Origin: Facklamia languida CCUG 37842
GTDB taxonomy: Bacteria > Bacillota > Bacilli > Lactobacillales > Aerococcaceae
DNA: 64,000 bases
Direction: 5' to 3'
Assembly: GCF_000245795.1 (NCBI RefSeq)
Contig: NZ_JH601133.1
Coordinates: 1,487,505-1,551,504 of the forward strand
Part shown: positions 34,348 to 45,222 of the stretch, in pieces
How the letters are laid out: each line of letters begins with the position of its first letter
How positions within the stretch are numbered: position 1 is the first letter of the stretch
The notes under the pieces: model-generated
Seen by the model: only the letters and a program-made list of their open reading frames with translations
Databases searched by the model: none
Told to the model about the DNA's origin: nothing
Program-made: the position numbers and the translations under genes

Positions 34348-36642
34348 ATGGCAGCAATTCGTATCTATGAATTAGCCAAGCAGAACCAGTTGACATCCAA
34401 GGAACTATTGAAGGTTGCCGCCGATCATGGGATGGACTTTAATAGCCATATGTCTTCAGTAAATGAGGACCAACAAAAGGTATTGATCCAAGCCATTCAA
34501 AAACCCGCTAAAAAAGACCAGGCTAAACCTGCCAAAAAGGCAGAGAGCAAACCAGCTAGCCCTAAAAAAAATCAGGATCATTCTAAAAAGCAGGCTTCAG
34601 CTAAGGATCAGACCACTGACAAGAAAAAGGCCAACAAACCAGGTCATCCTAAGCATAAGAAGACGCAAGCGGATGATCAGGAAGAAGCCTCTGTTAATAA
34701 GAAGGGGCAAGCGAAGAAGCATCCACGTAAGGAAGGGCAAGCGAAGTTTAAAAACAACCAAGAGGATGAGTCAGAAGACCAAGGATCCAAGCGGACTCGG
34801 GGTAACCGTCGCAACCGGCGGAACCGCCATCAGGCTAAGAATAAGCCAGCTCCATCTAAAGGGATCACCGCGCGGAAGCATAAGGATTTACCCGAATCCT
34901 TCCATTACAGTGAGGGCATGAACATTCAAGATATTGCCAAAGCCTTTCACCGTGATGCCAGCGAGATTATCAAGAAGTTATTTATGCAGGGGATGATGGT
35001 TAACCAAAACCAGGCCCTATCTAAAGATACAATTGAATTGATTTGCTTGGAATATGGGGTGGAGCCTGTTGAGAAGGTGGTTGTCGAAGCATCTGACCTC
35101 GACCATTACTTCCAAGAAGCAGACCAAGAAGACCACCAAGTGATCCGTCCGCCTGTCGTGACCATTATGGGCCACGTTGACCACGGTAAGACCAGTCTTT
35201 TGGACTCCTTTAGAGAGTCAAGAATCACCGAAGGAGAAGCCGGCGGTATTACCCAACATATCGGAGCTTATCAGGTTGAACTCAACGGTAAAACAATTAC
35301 CTTCCTTGATACTCCAGGGCACGCTGCCTTCACAACCATGCGGGCACGTGGTGCTGATGTAACGGATATTACCATTATTGTTGTGGCGGCCGATGATGGG
35401 GTGATGCCACAAACGGTTGAGGCTATCAATCATGCCAAGGCAGCCGATGTACCGATTATTGTGGCGATTAATAAGATTGACAAGCCAGAAGCCAACCCAG
35501 ACCGGGTCATGAACGAATTATCAGAACATGGCATCATCTCAGAAGCCTGGGGTGGCGAGCATATCTTTGTGAATATCTCGGCTAAATTCGGAACCAATCT
35601 TGATGAACTCTTAGAGATGATCCTCTTGGTTGCTGAAGTACAAGAATTAAAAGCCAACCCAGACCGACTAGCCTTAGGATCGGTGATCGAAGCCCGTTTA
35701 GATAAGGCAACCGGGGCAACAGCGACTCTCTTAGTTCAACAAGGTACCCTACGTGTGGGAGATCCGATTGTAGTGGGGAATACTTACGGTCGGGTACGGA
35801 CTATGGTCAATGACAAGGGCCGTCGTGTCCGGTCAGCTGGACCTTCGACACCGGTTGAGATTACAGGCTTGAATGGGGCACCTCAAGCAGGTGACCAGTT
35901 TGTGGTCTTCGAAGATGAGAAGTCTGCTCGTCATGCCGGGGAAGAAAGAGCCCGAAAAGCCCAAGAACATCAAAGAGATCTTAAGAAGAAGGTAACCTTA
36001 GATAATCTCTTCGAAACCTTGCAAGAAGGGGAATTACGTTCTGTTAATGTGATCTTAAAAGCAGACGTCCAAGGATCGGTCGAAGCACTTGCTGCTTCCC
36101 TTTATAAGATTGATGTCGAAGGGGTCAAGGTCAATATTGTCCACCAGGCGGTCGGGGCTATTAATGAATCCGATATTACCCTGGCGAATGCCTCTTCAGC
36201 GATTGTTGTCGGCTTTAATGTTCGGCCAACCCCACAAGCACGGGCCCAAGCGGAAGCGGAAGAAGTGGATATTCGCCTTCACAACATTATCTATAACGTG
36301 ATTGATGAAATCGAAACCGCTATGAAGGGTATGCTTGATCCTGAATATGTGGAAGAAATTACAGGTCAAGTGGTGGTGCGTGAGACCTATAATGTCTCTA
36401 AATTAGGGACCATCGCAGGTTCTTATGTCCTAGAAGGATTCATTGAGCGTTCAAGTAAGGTTCGTTTAATCCGGGACAATATTGTGATCTTTGAAGGGGA
36501 ATTAGCTTCGCTCAAGCGGTTCAAGGATGATGCCAAGGAAGTTTCCAAGGGCTTAGAATGTGGCTTGATGATTGAAGGCTATAATGATATCAAGGTCGAT
36601 GACATCATCGAACCTTATCGCATGGTTGAAGTAAAACGCTAA
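34348..36642 (+). CDS. infB: Translation initiation factor IF-2
   Basis: GTPase that recruits initiator fMet-tRNA to the 30S subunit. The 764 aa start with the IF2-N helix bundle ([22 protein letters not shown]), then a lysine/glutamine-rich disordered linker to about residue 180, a second IF2-N-like module ([21 protein letters not shown]), and the G domain with GHVDHGKT (near 273), DTPGH and NKID. C-terminal domains II-IV end with the C2 tRNA-binding domain. ATG 34348 follows aaggaagg. Neighbours are ylxQ and rbfA in the canonical order. Confidence 0.98.
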   Translation: MAAIRIYELAKQNQLTSKELLKVAADHGMDFNSHMSSVNEDQQKVLIQAIQKPAKKDQAKPAKKAESKPASPKKNQDHSKKQASAKDQTTDKKKANKPGHPKHKKTQADDQEEASVNKKGQAKKHPRKEGQAKFKNNQEDESEDQGSKRTRGNRRNRRNRHQAKNKPAPSKGITARKHKDLPESFHYSEGMNIQDIAKAFHRDASEIIKKLFMQGMMVNQNQALSKDTIELICLEYGVEPVEKVVVEASDLDHYFQEADQEDHQVIRPPVVTIMGHVDHGKTSLLDSFRESRITEGEAGGITQHIGAYQVELNGKTITFLDTPGHAAFTTMRARGADVTDITIIVVAADDGVMPQTVEAINHAKAADVPIIVAINKIDKPEANPDRVMNELSEHGIISEAWGGEHIFVNISAKFGTNLDELLEMILLVAEVQELKANPDRLALGSVIEARLDKATGATATLLVQQGTLRVGDPIVVGNTYGRVRTMVNDKGRRVRSAGPSTPVEITGLNGAPQAGDQFVVFEDEKSARHAGEERARKAQEHQRDLKKKVTLDNLFETLQEGELRSVNVILKADVQGSVEALAASLYKIDVEGVKVNIVHQAVGAINESDITLANASSAIVVGFNVRPTPQARAQAEAEEVDIRLHNIIYNVIDEIETAMKGMLDPEYVEEITGQVVVRETYNVSKLGTIAGSYVLEGFIERSSKVRLIRDNIVIFEGELASLKRFKDDAKEVSKGLECGLMIEGYNDIKVDDIIEPYRMVEVKR

Positions 36643-36657
36643 TAAAGGAGGCAGATC

Positions 36658-37023
36658 ATGGCAAACTACCGTTTAGGCCGAGTGCGTCAAGAGATCCTTA
36701 AAGAAGTCAACGATATCCTTTATCACCAGATCAAAGACCCTCGGGTTGAAGGCGTGACGATTACTGATGTGGAGCTAACTGGTGATTTACAGCATGCCAC
36801 CATCTTCTATTCGACCCTGACCAACCTGGCAGGCCAAAGGCAAAAGACAGAAGCTGGCTTGAAGGCAGCTTCCGGTAAGATTCGTTCCGAACTCGCCAAA
36901 AGGATTAGTCTTTACAAGGTGCCTGAGGTGGTCTTTGAACGTGACCAATCGATTGATTATGGTCAGCATATTGATGACCTCTTAGACCAAATTAAATCAG
37001 AAGAAAAAGACCAAAAGGATTAA
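36658..37023 (+). CDS. rbfA: Ribosome-binding factor A
   Basis: KH-type protein that binds immature 30S subunits and helps 16S rRNA maturation and cold adaptation. The 121 aa show YRLGRVRQEILKEVNDIL (3-20), DPRVEGVTITDVELTGDLQHATIFYS (about 27-52), and the helix SGKIRSELAKRISLYKVPEVVFERDQSIDYG. ATG 36658 follows aaaggagg. It is the last gene of the operon; a truncated intergenic repeat (copy D) begins directly at its stop codon. Confidence 0.97.
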   Translation: MANYRLGRVRQEILKEVNDILYHQIKDPRVEGVTITDVELTGDLQHATIFYSTLTNLAGQRQKTEAGLKAASGKIRSELAKRISLYKVPEVVFERDQSIDYGQHIDDLLDQIKSEEKDQKD

Positions 37024-37115
37024 AAGGCAAGCTATCCGTCAATATGACAGGTCTCGATGCTTATGATAGGGGACCAACCTTCAAAGCTTTCGCTTTTCCA
37101 GGCTAGGCCCCTAGG
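37022..37115 (+). repeat. Structured intergenic repeat, copy D (partial)
   Basis: Keeps the left outer arm and the AAAGC-tttc-GCTTT hairpin, and stops after ggctaggcccctagg. Its left arm is nearly identical to that of copy E 120 nt downstream, so D and E look like a tandem duplication with one half lost. Confidence 0.85.
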
Positions 37116-37144
37116 AAAACATGATACAAAAACTAAAATAAATT

Positions 37145-37341
37145 AAAAGGTAAGCAATCCGTCAATATGACAGGTCTCGATGCTTATCATAGGGGACCGC
37201 CCTCCAAAGCTTTCACTTTTCCGGGCTCGATCCACTAGGCAATGCCTAAGCGGTAAACCGCAAGGCATTGCACGCTACGTGGATCGTCCTCCCTCCTATG
37301 ATTAAGCATTGAGCCCTGTCTTTTATTGACGGATTTTATTT
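37145..37341 (+). repeat. Structured intergenic repeat, copy E (complete, longest arms)
   Basis: Arms of about 40 nt pair (aatccgtcaata / tattgacggatt; ctcgatgctta / ttaagcattgag; cataggg / ccctatg). Core stems GATCCAC/GTGGATC and GCAATGCC/GGCATTGC; the inner stem is GCGGT/ACCGC where other copies have ACGGT/ACCGT. Confidence 0.9.
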
Positions 37342-37920
37342 TTTAAAGGCTTTCAAATTTAATTCAGTTTCCAAAATAAAAACTGATTTAATAGGCTATT
37401 GCCAATAAACAAGATGTATATTTTAAAAGAAAGTTAAGCCTGCAGAAATCATTCAACTTGCCTCGAATACTAAAATTTGAAGAAAGTATGTAGTTAACCA
37501 TACCAAAAATATAGAATTAAAAATAAAGTCAGCATTCATTTTATCGGTTTTCGAGGGTATATGTTGAAGTTCAATTTTTGATATAGCCTATAATCTTATA
37601 TAAGTTTGCGTTTTTATTATTGACAATCAAAGCTAAATTTATGAAGAAATAATCCCAGACTCAATCTTTTAGAAGATGCTATTAGGGATAGAATAAAAGG
37701 GAGGTCGTGTGATTTTTCCATTGACTCCGTCTGATTTTTTATTTCATTCCTATCTAAAAGTGGTGGAGGATGATTGATTTTAATGAGCATTCTTTGATTT
37801 TAAGGTTAAGATAGTTATCAAAATTGTTTTATATCGATTGGATAAAATCCAGTCTTTTTACTAGAATCTGTTTTTTCTAACTGGATTAACCTTAAAATTG
37901 TCAAATAAATAAAGACTTAT
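37342..37920. other. AT-rich gene-free spacer
   Basis: No supported ORF. A loose inverted repeat (ttagggatagaat near 37681 against attcctatctaa near 37747) may be an old, decayed palindromic element. Otherwise nothing recognised. Confidence 0.4.
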
Positions 37921-38101
37921 AATCCGTCAATAAAAGGCAGGTTCCATTGCTTAATCATAGGAAGGAGGACGATCCACGCAGCTTGCAATGCCTTACGGTT
38001 TACCGTCTAGGCATTGCCTAGTGGATCGAGCCTGGAAAAGCGACAGCTTTGGAAGGCGGTCCCCTATGATTAAGGAGTGGGACCTGCCTTATTGACAGTT
38101 A
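37921..38101 (-). repeat. Structured intergenic repeat, copy F (complete)
   Basis: Reverse orientation. Arms ccgtcaata / tattgaca, ggcaggt / acctgcc and cttaatcatagg / cctatgattaag pair. Core stems GATCCAC/GTGGATC and GCAATGCC/GGCATTGC. Confidence 0.9.
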
Positions 38102-38140
38102 TCCTATCTTTCCATCCTGTAACTACCAAAAACAAAGAGC

Positions 38141-38180
38141 AATCTTGATAGTTGGCGCTATCAAGGATTTTAGCTATAAT
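38141..38180 (+). promoter_or_regulatory. truB-ribF promoter overlapped by a palindrome
   Basis: TTGGCG (38152-38157), 17 nt, TATAAT (38175-38180). The palindrome cttgatag-ttggcg-ctatcaag (38144-38165) is centred on the -35. It could be an operator or a terminator stem for upstream transcription. Confidence 0.55.
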
Positions 38181-38208
38181 GAGCATTGAGTATTGATGGA
38201 GGGATAAG

Positions 38209-39132
38209 ATGTATCATGGAATCGTGCCAATTTGGAAGGAAGAGGGAATGACCAGCCACGATGTGGTTTTCCAAATGCGAAAAATTTTAAAAATGAAAAA
38301 AATTGGCCACACAGGGACTTTGGATCCAGGGGTGGCAGGGGTGCTGCTTGTTTGCTTGGGTCAAGCCACCCGGTTGGTCGAGTTCTTGATGGACGGGGAT
38401 AAAATCTACCAGGGTCAAATCTGTCTGGGTCAGGCAAGGGATACGGAAGACCGGTTTGGCCAAGTGATTGAAGAGGTTCGATTGGACCAACCGGTTCCCA
38501 TGGACCAGATTGACCAAGCCATGGCACGTCTTGAAGGGGAACAGATTCAAATCCCCCCCTATTATTCTGCCGTCAAGGTCAAGGGCAAGCGCCTCTATGA
38601 ATATGCCAGAGCTGGAATTGAAGTGGAAAGACCCCAACGTCAGGTCCGGATTGACCAGTTTGAACGGACCAGTGACCCGGTCTTTGTAGCGGATAAGGGC
38701 CTACAATACTGGGACTTTTATGTGGTCTGCGGTAAGGGGACCTATGTCCGGACCCTGGCAGTCGATTGCGGTCAAGCCTTAGGTTATCCGGCCCATATGT
38801 CCCAATTGACCCGCCTCGCTACAGGAGGTTTCAACCAGGACCAAGCTGTGACCCTGGACCAATTACGGCAATTAGCGGCGGACCAGGCTTTGGACCAAGC
38901 AATCTATCCCATCGAAAGGGCAGTCCAGGATTTCCACCGGATTGATCTTATAGGGGACCAGGTGAAGTCTGTGGTACACGGTGCTGTTGTCGACCAGGAT
39001 TTTTTCCAAGCCCCCATTCATTCCGCCACCTGTCTCTTTGACCAAGGTCGCTTGTTAGCGATCTATGGTCCCCATCCGTCAAAAGAGGGTAAGTTAAAAC
39101 CCCTCAAAATGTTTCCTAGAGAAGAGGCCTAA
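38209..39132 (+). CDS. truB: tRNA pseudouridine-55 synthase TruB
   Basis: Makes pseudouridine 55 in the T-loop of tRNAs. The 307 aa have the catalytic loop HTGTLDPGVAGVLLVCLGQATRL (about 37-59) with the catalytic aspartate in LDP, then SAVKVKGKRLYEYARAG and the C-terminal PUA-like part. Start ATG 38209 lies behind ggaggg. It has a promoter at 38141-38180 and is 2 nt upstream of ribF, so they share a transcript. Confidence 0.96.
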   Translation: MYHGIVPIWKEEGMTSHDVVFQMRKILKMKKIGHTGTLDPGVAGVLLVCLGQATRLVEFLMDGDKIYQGQICLGQARDTEDRFGQVIEEVRLDQPVPMDQIDQAMARLEGEQIQIPPYYSAVKVKGKRLYEYARAGIEVERPQRQVRIDQFERTSDPVFVADKGLQYWDFYVVCGKGTYVRTLAVDCGQALGYPAHMSQLTRLATGGFNQDQAVTLDQLRQLAADQALDQAIYPIERAVQDFHRIDLIGDQVKSVVHGAVVDQDFFQAPIHSATCLFDQGRLLAIYGPHPSKEGKLKPLKMFPREEA

Positions 39133-39134
39133 CC

Positions 39135-40073
39135 ATGCAAGTGATTCAGCTTAATTATCCTTATGATCCCAAGCAAATTATCCAAGAGCCCATTGTCTTG
39201 GCCTTGGGTTTCTTTGATGGTGTCCATCGCGGACACCAGGAGGTGATTGGCCAGGCCCGGCAGATTGCCGACCAAGAAGGGCTGCCTCTGGCCGTTTTGA
39301 CCTTCACCCACACGCCGAAAGTGGTTTATCAAACTATTCACCCCTATCATTATGGCTATTTGACTGATAACCGCCATAAGTTGAACCTCTTTGAAGGCTT
39401 GGGGGTAGACCTGGTCTACTTGAGTGAATTTACCTGGCAAATGGGGGCCCAATCGCCACAAGAATTTGTCGACCGTTATCTGGTAGGCCTGCATGCCCAA
39501 CATGTAGTGGCTGGCTTTGACTATACCTATGGACCGGTTGACCAAGCCAACATGACCACCTTAAAAATTCACAGTCAGGGCCGGTTTGAAGTAACGGAAG
39601 TTCCCCCTCAGCTACTCAACCAAGAGAAGATTGGTGCACGAACGATAAAAGAAGACCTTAAAGCTGGTCAAATCGACCGCGTCAACCAGGCTTTAGGTTA
39701 CCCCTACCAGACTTCAGGGATTGTCATGAATGGCTATAAGCGGGGGCGGACCATCGGTTATCCTACCGCAAATATTGCCACAGATCCCCACCAGATATTA
39801 CCGGGGGTTGGTGTCTATGTGGTGGAGATTCTTGTTCAAGGTGTCTGGTACCAGGGCATGGCCTCGGTTGGTTATAATGTCACCTTTCAAGAGCCCAATG
39901 AATTGACTTGTGAGGTCTATATCTTGGACTTTAACCAGATGATCTACGGTGAACGGGTGGAGGTCAAGTGGCACCATTACTTACGGGGTGAAATCAAGTT
40001 TGACCAGGTGGCCGATTTAGTCAGTCAATTAGACCAAGACTTAGTGGATACGCGCGCTTATTTCGATAATTAG
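39135..40073 (+). CDS. ribF: Bifunctional riboflavin kinase/FAD synthetase
   Basis: Converts riboflavin to FMN and FAD. The 312 aa have an N-terminal nucleotidyltransferase domain (FFDGVHRGHQEVIGQA near 30-45, the GxHxGH-type site; AGFDYTYGP) and a C-terminal riboflavin kinase domain (GYKRGRTIGYPTANI, about 199-213; MASVGYNVTF). ATG 39135 lies 2 nt after truB. The stop TAG overlaps the first base pairs of a CIRCE element that also acts as the transcript's terminator hairpin. Confidence 0.95.
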   Translation: MQVIQLNYPYDPKQIIQEPIVLALGFFDGVHRGHQEVIGQARQIADQEGLPLAVLTFTHTPKVVYQTIHPYHYGYLTDNRHKLNLFEGLGVDLVYLSEFTWQMGAQSPQEFVDRYLVGLHAQHVVAGFDYTYGPVDQANMTTLKIHSQGRFEVTEVPPQLLNQEKIGARTIKEDLKAGQIDRVNQALGYPYQTSGIVMNGYKRGRTIGYPTANIATDPHQILPGVGVYVVEILVQGVWYQGMASVGYNVTFQEPNELTCEVYILDFNQMIYGERVEVKWHHYLRGEIKFDQVADLVSQLDQDLVDTRAYFDN

Positions 40074-40108
40074 CACTCTTATAATTAGAGTGCTAATTTT
40101 TTACTGTT
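40070..40108 (+). promoter_or_regulatory. Perfect CIRCE element, doubling as ribF terminator
   Basis: TTAGCACTC-N9-GAGTGCTAA (40070-40096), an exact CIRCE, the HrcA operator. It begins inside the ribF stop region and is followed by attttttactgttttttt, so its hairpin is also a good intrinsic terminator. Confidence 0.9.
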
Positions 40109-40123
40109 TTTTTGGTTTTTTGC

Positions 40124-40152
40124 TTGACATTGTCTGACAAACCGCTTATGAT
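40124..40152 (+). promoter_or_regulatory. hrcA: hrcA operon promoter
   Basis: TTGACA (40124-40129), 17 nt, TATGAT (40147-40152), between the two CIRCE elements. Confidence 0.85.
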
Positions 40153-40160
40153 AGAGACAG

Positions 40161-40187
40161 TTAGCACTCAGATAGTTTAAGTGCTAA
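40161..40187 (+). promoter_or_regulatory. hrcA: Second CIRCE element at the hrcA transcript start
   Basis: TTAGCACTC-N9-AAGTGCTAA (40161-40187), one base off the perfect palindrome, at about +2, the classic repressing position. Confidence 0.9.
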
Positions 40188-40209
40188 TTGTGGGAGGTGA
40201 ACGAAATAC

Positions 40210-41229
40210 GTGTTAACACCACGACAACATCAGATTCTCGATTTGATTGTCCAACTCTATTCCAATCTCGAATCTCCGATTGGGTCCAAGACCTTACTCA
40301 AGGAGTCGCTATTGGATGTCAGTCCAGCAACCATCCGTAATGAAATGGTGGTTTTAGAGAAGAACGGCTTCTTAATTAAGGCCCATTCTTCCTCTGGAAG
40401 GATTCCTTCTTATGAAGGGTATCGCTATTATGTGAACCGGTTGATTGATCATGATGAAAGAGACCTATCTGACCGCTATGAAGCGGATCTTGAAGCGGTG
40501 CAAGAACTATTTCGGAATCGCCCAGATCATACTTTTAAGACGGCTAAGATGGTCGCTGACTTAATGGTATCCTTAACAGGTTTTACGAGTTTAGTTTTTG
40601 GTCAAAGTATGGAAGACCATTATGTGGCAAATTTCAAACTAGTCCAACTGAGCGATTATCAGTTGATGGCGATCCTAATGACAGACCAAGGCCATGTCGA
40701 GAGCCAGATCTTTCAATTCCATTATGGCCTATCGGCCCAACAAGTGGAGGACCTGGTCGAGCTCTTAAATGACGAATTGCTAGATTTGCCTTTAGAAGAT
40801 GCTTACCAACGTTTGAAATTAACCATTCCACTACTGATCCAAAGACAAATTGGCCGACTCTTAGATTTCTCCGCCTTGGTGGAAAAGACCATTCAACAGG
40901 TCAAGGGCCACCAATACTTAATTCGGGGTAAGAATAATTTGTTTGATTTCTTCGATTCGCAAAATACAGTTCCTGAATTTAAGGAATTCTTTAATCTGAT
41001 CGAGGGATCCAAAGAATTGTTCGATATTCTAGAAGCAAGACAGGATGGGATTGAGGTGCTCTTTGGCCAGGATTTTGCACCGAAAAGTATGCAAAACCTA
41101 GCCCTAATCACCGCCAGCTTTACCCTCGATGCCCAGAGGATGACCTTGTGTCTCTTAGGGCCGTCGACGATGCGGTTCTCCCGCATTATTCCTATGATGG
41201 AGTTAATCATCGGCAAATTTAATGAATAA
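40210..41229 (+). CDS. hrcA: Heat-inducible transcription repressor HrcA
   Basis: Repressor of class I heat-shock genes, binding CIRCE and needing GroEL for activity. The 339 aa start with a winged-helix domain (RQHQILDLIVQLY; SKTLLKESLLDVSPATIRNEMVVLEKNGFL), then the GAF-like and dimerisation domains; the C-terminus has SFTLDAQRMTLCLLGPSTMRFSRI. It starts at GTG 40210 behind gggaggtga. It is the first gene of hrcA-grpE-dnaK-dnaJ and represses its own promoter through the CIRCE at 40161. Confidence 0.96.
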   Translation: MLTPRQHQILDLIVQLYSNLESPIGSKTLLKESLLDVSPATIRNEMVVLEKNGFLIKAHSSSGRIPSYEGYRYYVNRLIDHDERDLSDRYEADLEAVQELFRNRPDHTFKTAKMVADLMVSLTGFTSLVFGQSMEDHYVANFKLVQLSDYQLMAILMTDQGHVESQIFQFHYGLSAQQVEDLVELLNDELLDLPLEDAYQRLKLTIPLLIQRQIGRLLDFSALVEKTIQQVKGHQYLIRGKNNLFDFFDSQNTVPEFKEFFNLIEGSKELFDILEARQDGIEVLFGQDFAPKSMQNLALITASFTLDAQRMTLCLLGPSTMRFSRIIPMMELIIGKFNE

Positions 41230-41254
41230 AAATTAGGATAAAGGAGGTCATTAA

Positions 41255-41875
41255 GTGGCAGAAGAAAACCAGTCACTTGATCAAGAGCTAACCGATCAAG
41301 CAGAAGAAGTAAAAGCAGTCACTGACGAAGAAGTTATCCAAAAAGAGAATATACAAGATTCAACACCAGAAGAGATCGACCAGGAAGTTCTTCAAGAAGA
41401 AGAGGGCACCGGTCATGATCAAGCAGAAGAAATTGACCAATTAAAAGCACAAATTGACCAGCTTGAAGACCAGACCTTACGTTTACAAGCGGAAATGGCT
41501 AATATTCAGCGGTCCAACAGCCGTGACCGACAAGAAGCAGCGAAATACCGTTCACAGCCTTTAGCCAAGGGATTAGTGGAAGCCTTGGATAATATGGAGC
41601 GAGCCTTGGCCATTGAAGCCAAGACTGAAGAAGGCCAAGCCATCCATAAGGGGGTTGAAATGGTCTATGACCAGATCTTAAAAGCCTTTAAAGAAGAACA
41701 GATCGAACAGATTGATCCGATCGATCAAGCCTTCGATCCCAATTTCCACCAGGCAGTGACGACTCAACCGGCTGAAGAAGGCCAAGACGTTGACCAAGTG
41801 GTCGCGGTCCTACAAAAAGGTTACGTCCTCAACGACCGGGTTATCCGTCCGGCAATGGTCATCGTTTCAGCTTAA
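41255..41875 (+). CDS. grpE: Co-chaperone GrpE
   Basis: Nucleotide exchange factor for DnaK and thermosensor. The 206 aa have a long acidic N-terminal tail (about 1-65, rich in E, D, Q), the coiled coil with AEMANIQRSNSRDRQEAAKY, and the beta domain ending FDPNFHQAVTTQPAEEG and VLQKGYVLNDRVIRPAMVIVS, the GrpE signature. It starts at GTG 41255 after aaggagg. It is co-transcribed between hrcA and dnaK. Confidence 0.96.
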   Translation: MAEENQSLDQELTDQAEEVKAVTDEEVIQKENIQDSTPEEIDQEVLQEEEGTGHDQAEEIDQLKAQIDQLEDQTLRLQAEMANIQRSNSRDRQEAAKYRSQPLAKGLVEALDNMERALAIEAKTEEGQAIHKGVEMVYDQILKAFKEEQIEQIDPIDQAFDPNFHQAVTTQPAEEGQDVDQVVAVLQKGYVLNDRVIRPAMVIVSA

Positions 41876-41921
41876 AGCGGAAGTATTAAATGAAGTAATT
41901 GAAAGTTTAAACGACAAATAA

Positions 41922-43790
<1,869 letters not shown>

Positions 43791-43823
43791 ACCGATTCGT
43801 GGGATAAACTTGAGGATTGATGG

Positions 43824-43844
43824 GGCTGGGAGGATCTCCCAGCC
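43824..43844 (+). other. Hairpin in the dnaK-dnaJ spacer
   Basis: Perfect 8-bp stem ggctggga / tcccagcc with loop ggatc. There is no T-run, so it is more likely a processing or stability element that lowers dnaJ relative to dnaK. Confidence 0.5.
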
Positions 43845-43896
43845 TCTATCTTTCAAGTGATACACGTTCATTTCGATGCATTAAAGGAGGTTGGAA

Positions 43897-45039
43897 ATGG
43901 CAGACAAACGAGATTATTATGAGGTCCTTGGTGTTTCACGCGACGCCACGGATGCAGAGATCAAGAAAGCCTACCGTAAGTTATCCAAGAAGTATCACCC
44001 CGATATTAACCAAGAAGCGGGGGCTGAAGACAAGTTTAAAGAAGTATCCGAAGCTTATGAAATTCTAAGTGATGCGCAAAAGCGGGCAGCCTATGACCAA
44101 TACGGCCATGCGGCGACTGATCCGAATTTTGGCCAAGGCTTTGGCGGCGGCTTCGGTGGCTTTGGCGGTGGCGCTGGATTTGGCTTTGAGGATATTTTTG
44201 ATTCCTTCTTTGGCGGATCGACAGCAGGTCGTAGGGCTAATGCACCGCGCAAGGGGAATGACCTACAATACCGGGTGAAATTGACCTTTGAAGAGGCAAT
44301 TTTTGGTAAGGAAACCACCATCCGTTACCAGCGTAATGAAGAATGCCATACCTGTCACGGGACAGGCGCTAAGGCGGGAACGGATCCGGTGACTTGTCAT
44401 AAGTGTCACGGTAGTGGGACCATTAATGTGGAGCGTAATTCACCCTTTGGCCGTGTGATGACGCAAACGACTTGTGATGTCTGTGGCGGGACAGGTAAAG
44501 AAATCAAGGAAAAATGTGAAACCTGTGCTGGTTCTGGGATTGAATCAACCAGTCACACTGTTAAGGTAACGGTCCCAGCAGGTGTGGAGGATGGCAACCA
44601 AATCCGCTTGGCCGGTCAAGGTGAAGCTGGATCCAATGGAGGCCCTTATGGGGATCTTTATGTTGTCTTCAAGGTCAGCCCGAGCAAGGAGTTTAAGCGC
44701 AATGGGTCTGAGATCTACTATCAACTCCCCATTACCTTCTCTCAAGCTGCCTTGGGCGACGAAGTGCAAGTTCCAACTGTGCATGGCAAGGTCAAGTTAA
44801 AGGTACCTGCCGGCACGCAAACTGGTACCACCTTCCGCTTACGCGGTAAGGGAGCGCCAGATGTCCATACAGGCCATATGGGGGACCAACAAGTCGTTGT
44901 GACCGTTGTGACGCCAAGCAAGTTGACTGACAAGCAAAAGGACCTCTTTAAGCAACTAGCCAAGGAAACGGGAGCTACGGTTAAAGAACAAGAAGCCGGC
45001 TTCTTTGATAAGATGCGTGACATCTTTAATGATAAATAA
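43897..45039 (+). CDS. dnaJ: Chaperone DnaJ (Hsp40)
   Basis: Type I J-protein stimulating DnaK ATPase and delivering substrates. The 380 aa have the J domain ([27 protein letters not shown] at about 33-35), a glycine/phenylalanine-rich stretch (about 75-105), four CXXCXGXG zinc repeats ([32 protein letters not shown]), and the C-terminal peptide-binding domains. ATG 43897 follows aaaggagg; the TTG at 43891 is less likely. The operon ends at a strong terminator. Confidence 0.98.
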   Translation: MADKRDYYEVLGVSRDATDAEIKKAYRKLSKKYHPDINQEAGAEDKFKEVSEAYEILSDAQKRAAYDQYGHAATDPNFGQGFGGGFGGFGGGAGFGFEDIFDSFFGGSTAGRRANAPRKGNDLQYRVKLTFEEAIFGKETTIRYQRNEECHTCHGTGAKAGTDPVTCHKCHGSGTINVERNSPFGRVMTQTTCDVCGGTGKEIKEKCETCAGSGIESTSHTVKVTVPAGVEDGNQIRLAGQGEAGSNGGPYGDLYVVFKVSPSKEFKRNGSEIYYQLPITFSQAALGDEVQVPTVHGKVKLKVPAGTQTGTTFRLRGKGAPDVHTGHMGDQQVVVTVVTPSKLTDKQKDLFKQLAKETGATVKEQEAGFFDKMRDIFNDK

Positions 45040-45086
45040 GGCTCAAAAGCCGCATCCTAAGGATACCTTAATAAGCGTGTCAAACG

Positions 45087-45125
45087 GCAACCAGGACTCG
45101 AGTCTTGGTTGCTGCTTTTTTTTTG
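45087..45125 (+). terminator. Terminator after dnaJ
   Basis: Stem gcaaccagga / tcttggttgc (45087-45112, one G-T pair) followed by nine or more T. Confidence 0.9.
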
Positions 45126-45222
45126 ATCCTAGGATAGGGGCTTAAAGAAAACTATTCAAGGGGGGTAATTTTTGATAAGATAGAGTGTAGCGATTAAATG
45201 CTTGTGAAGGAAGTGAAGTCCA

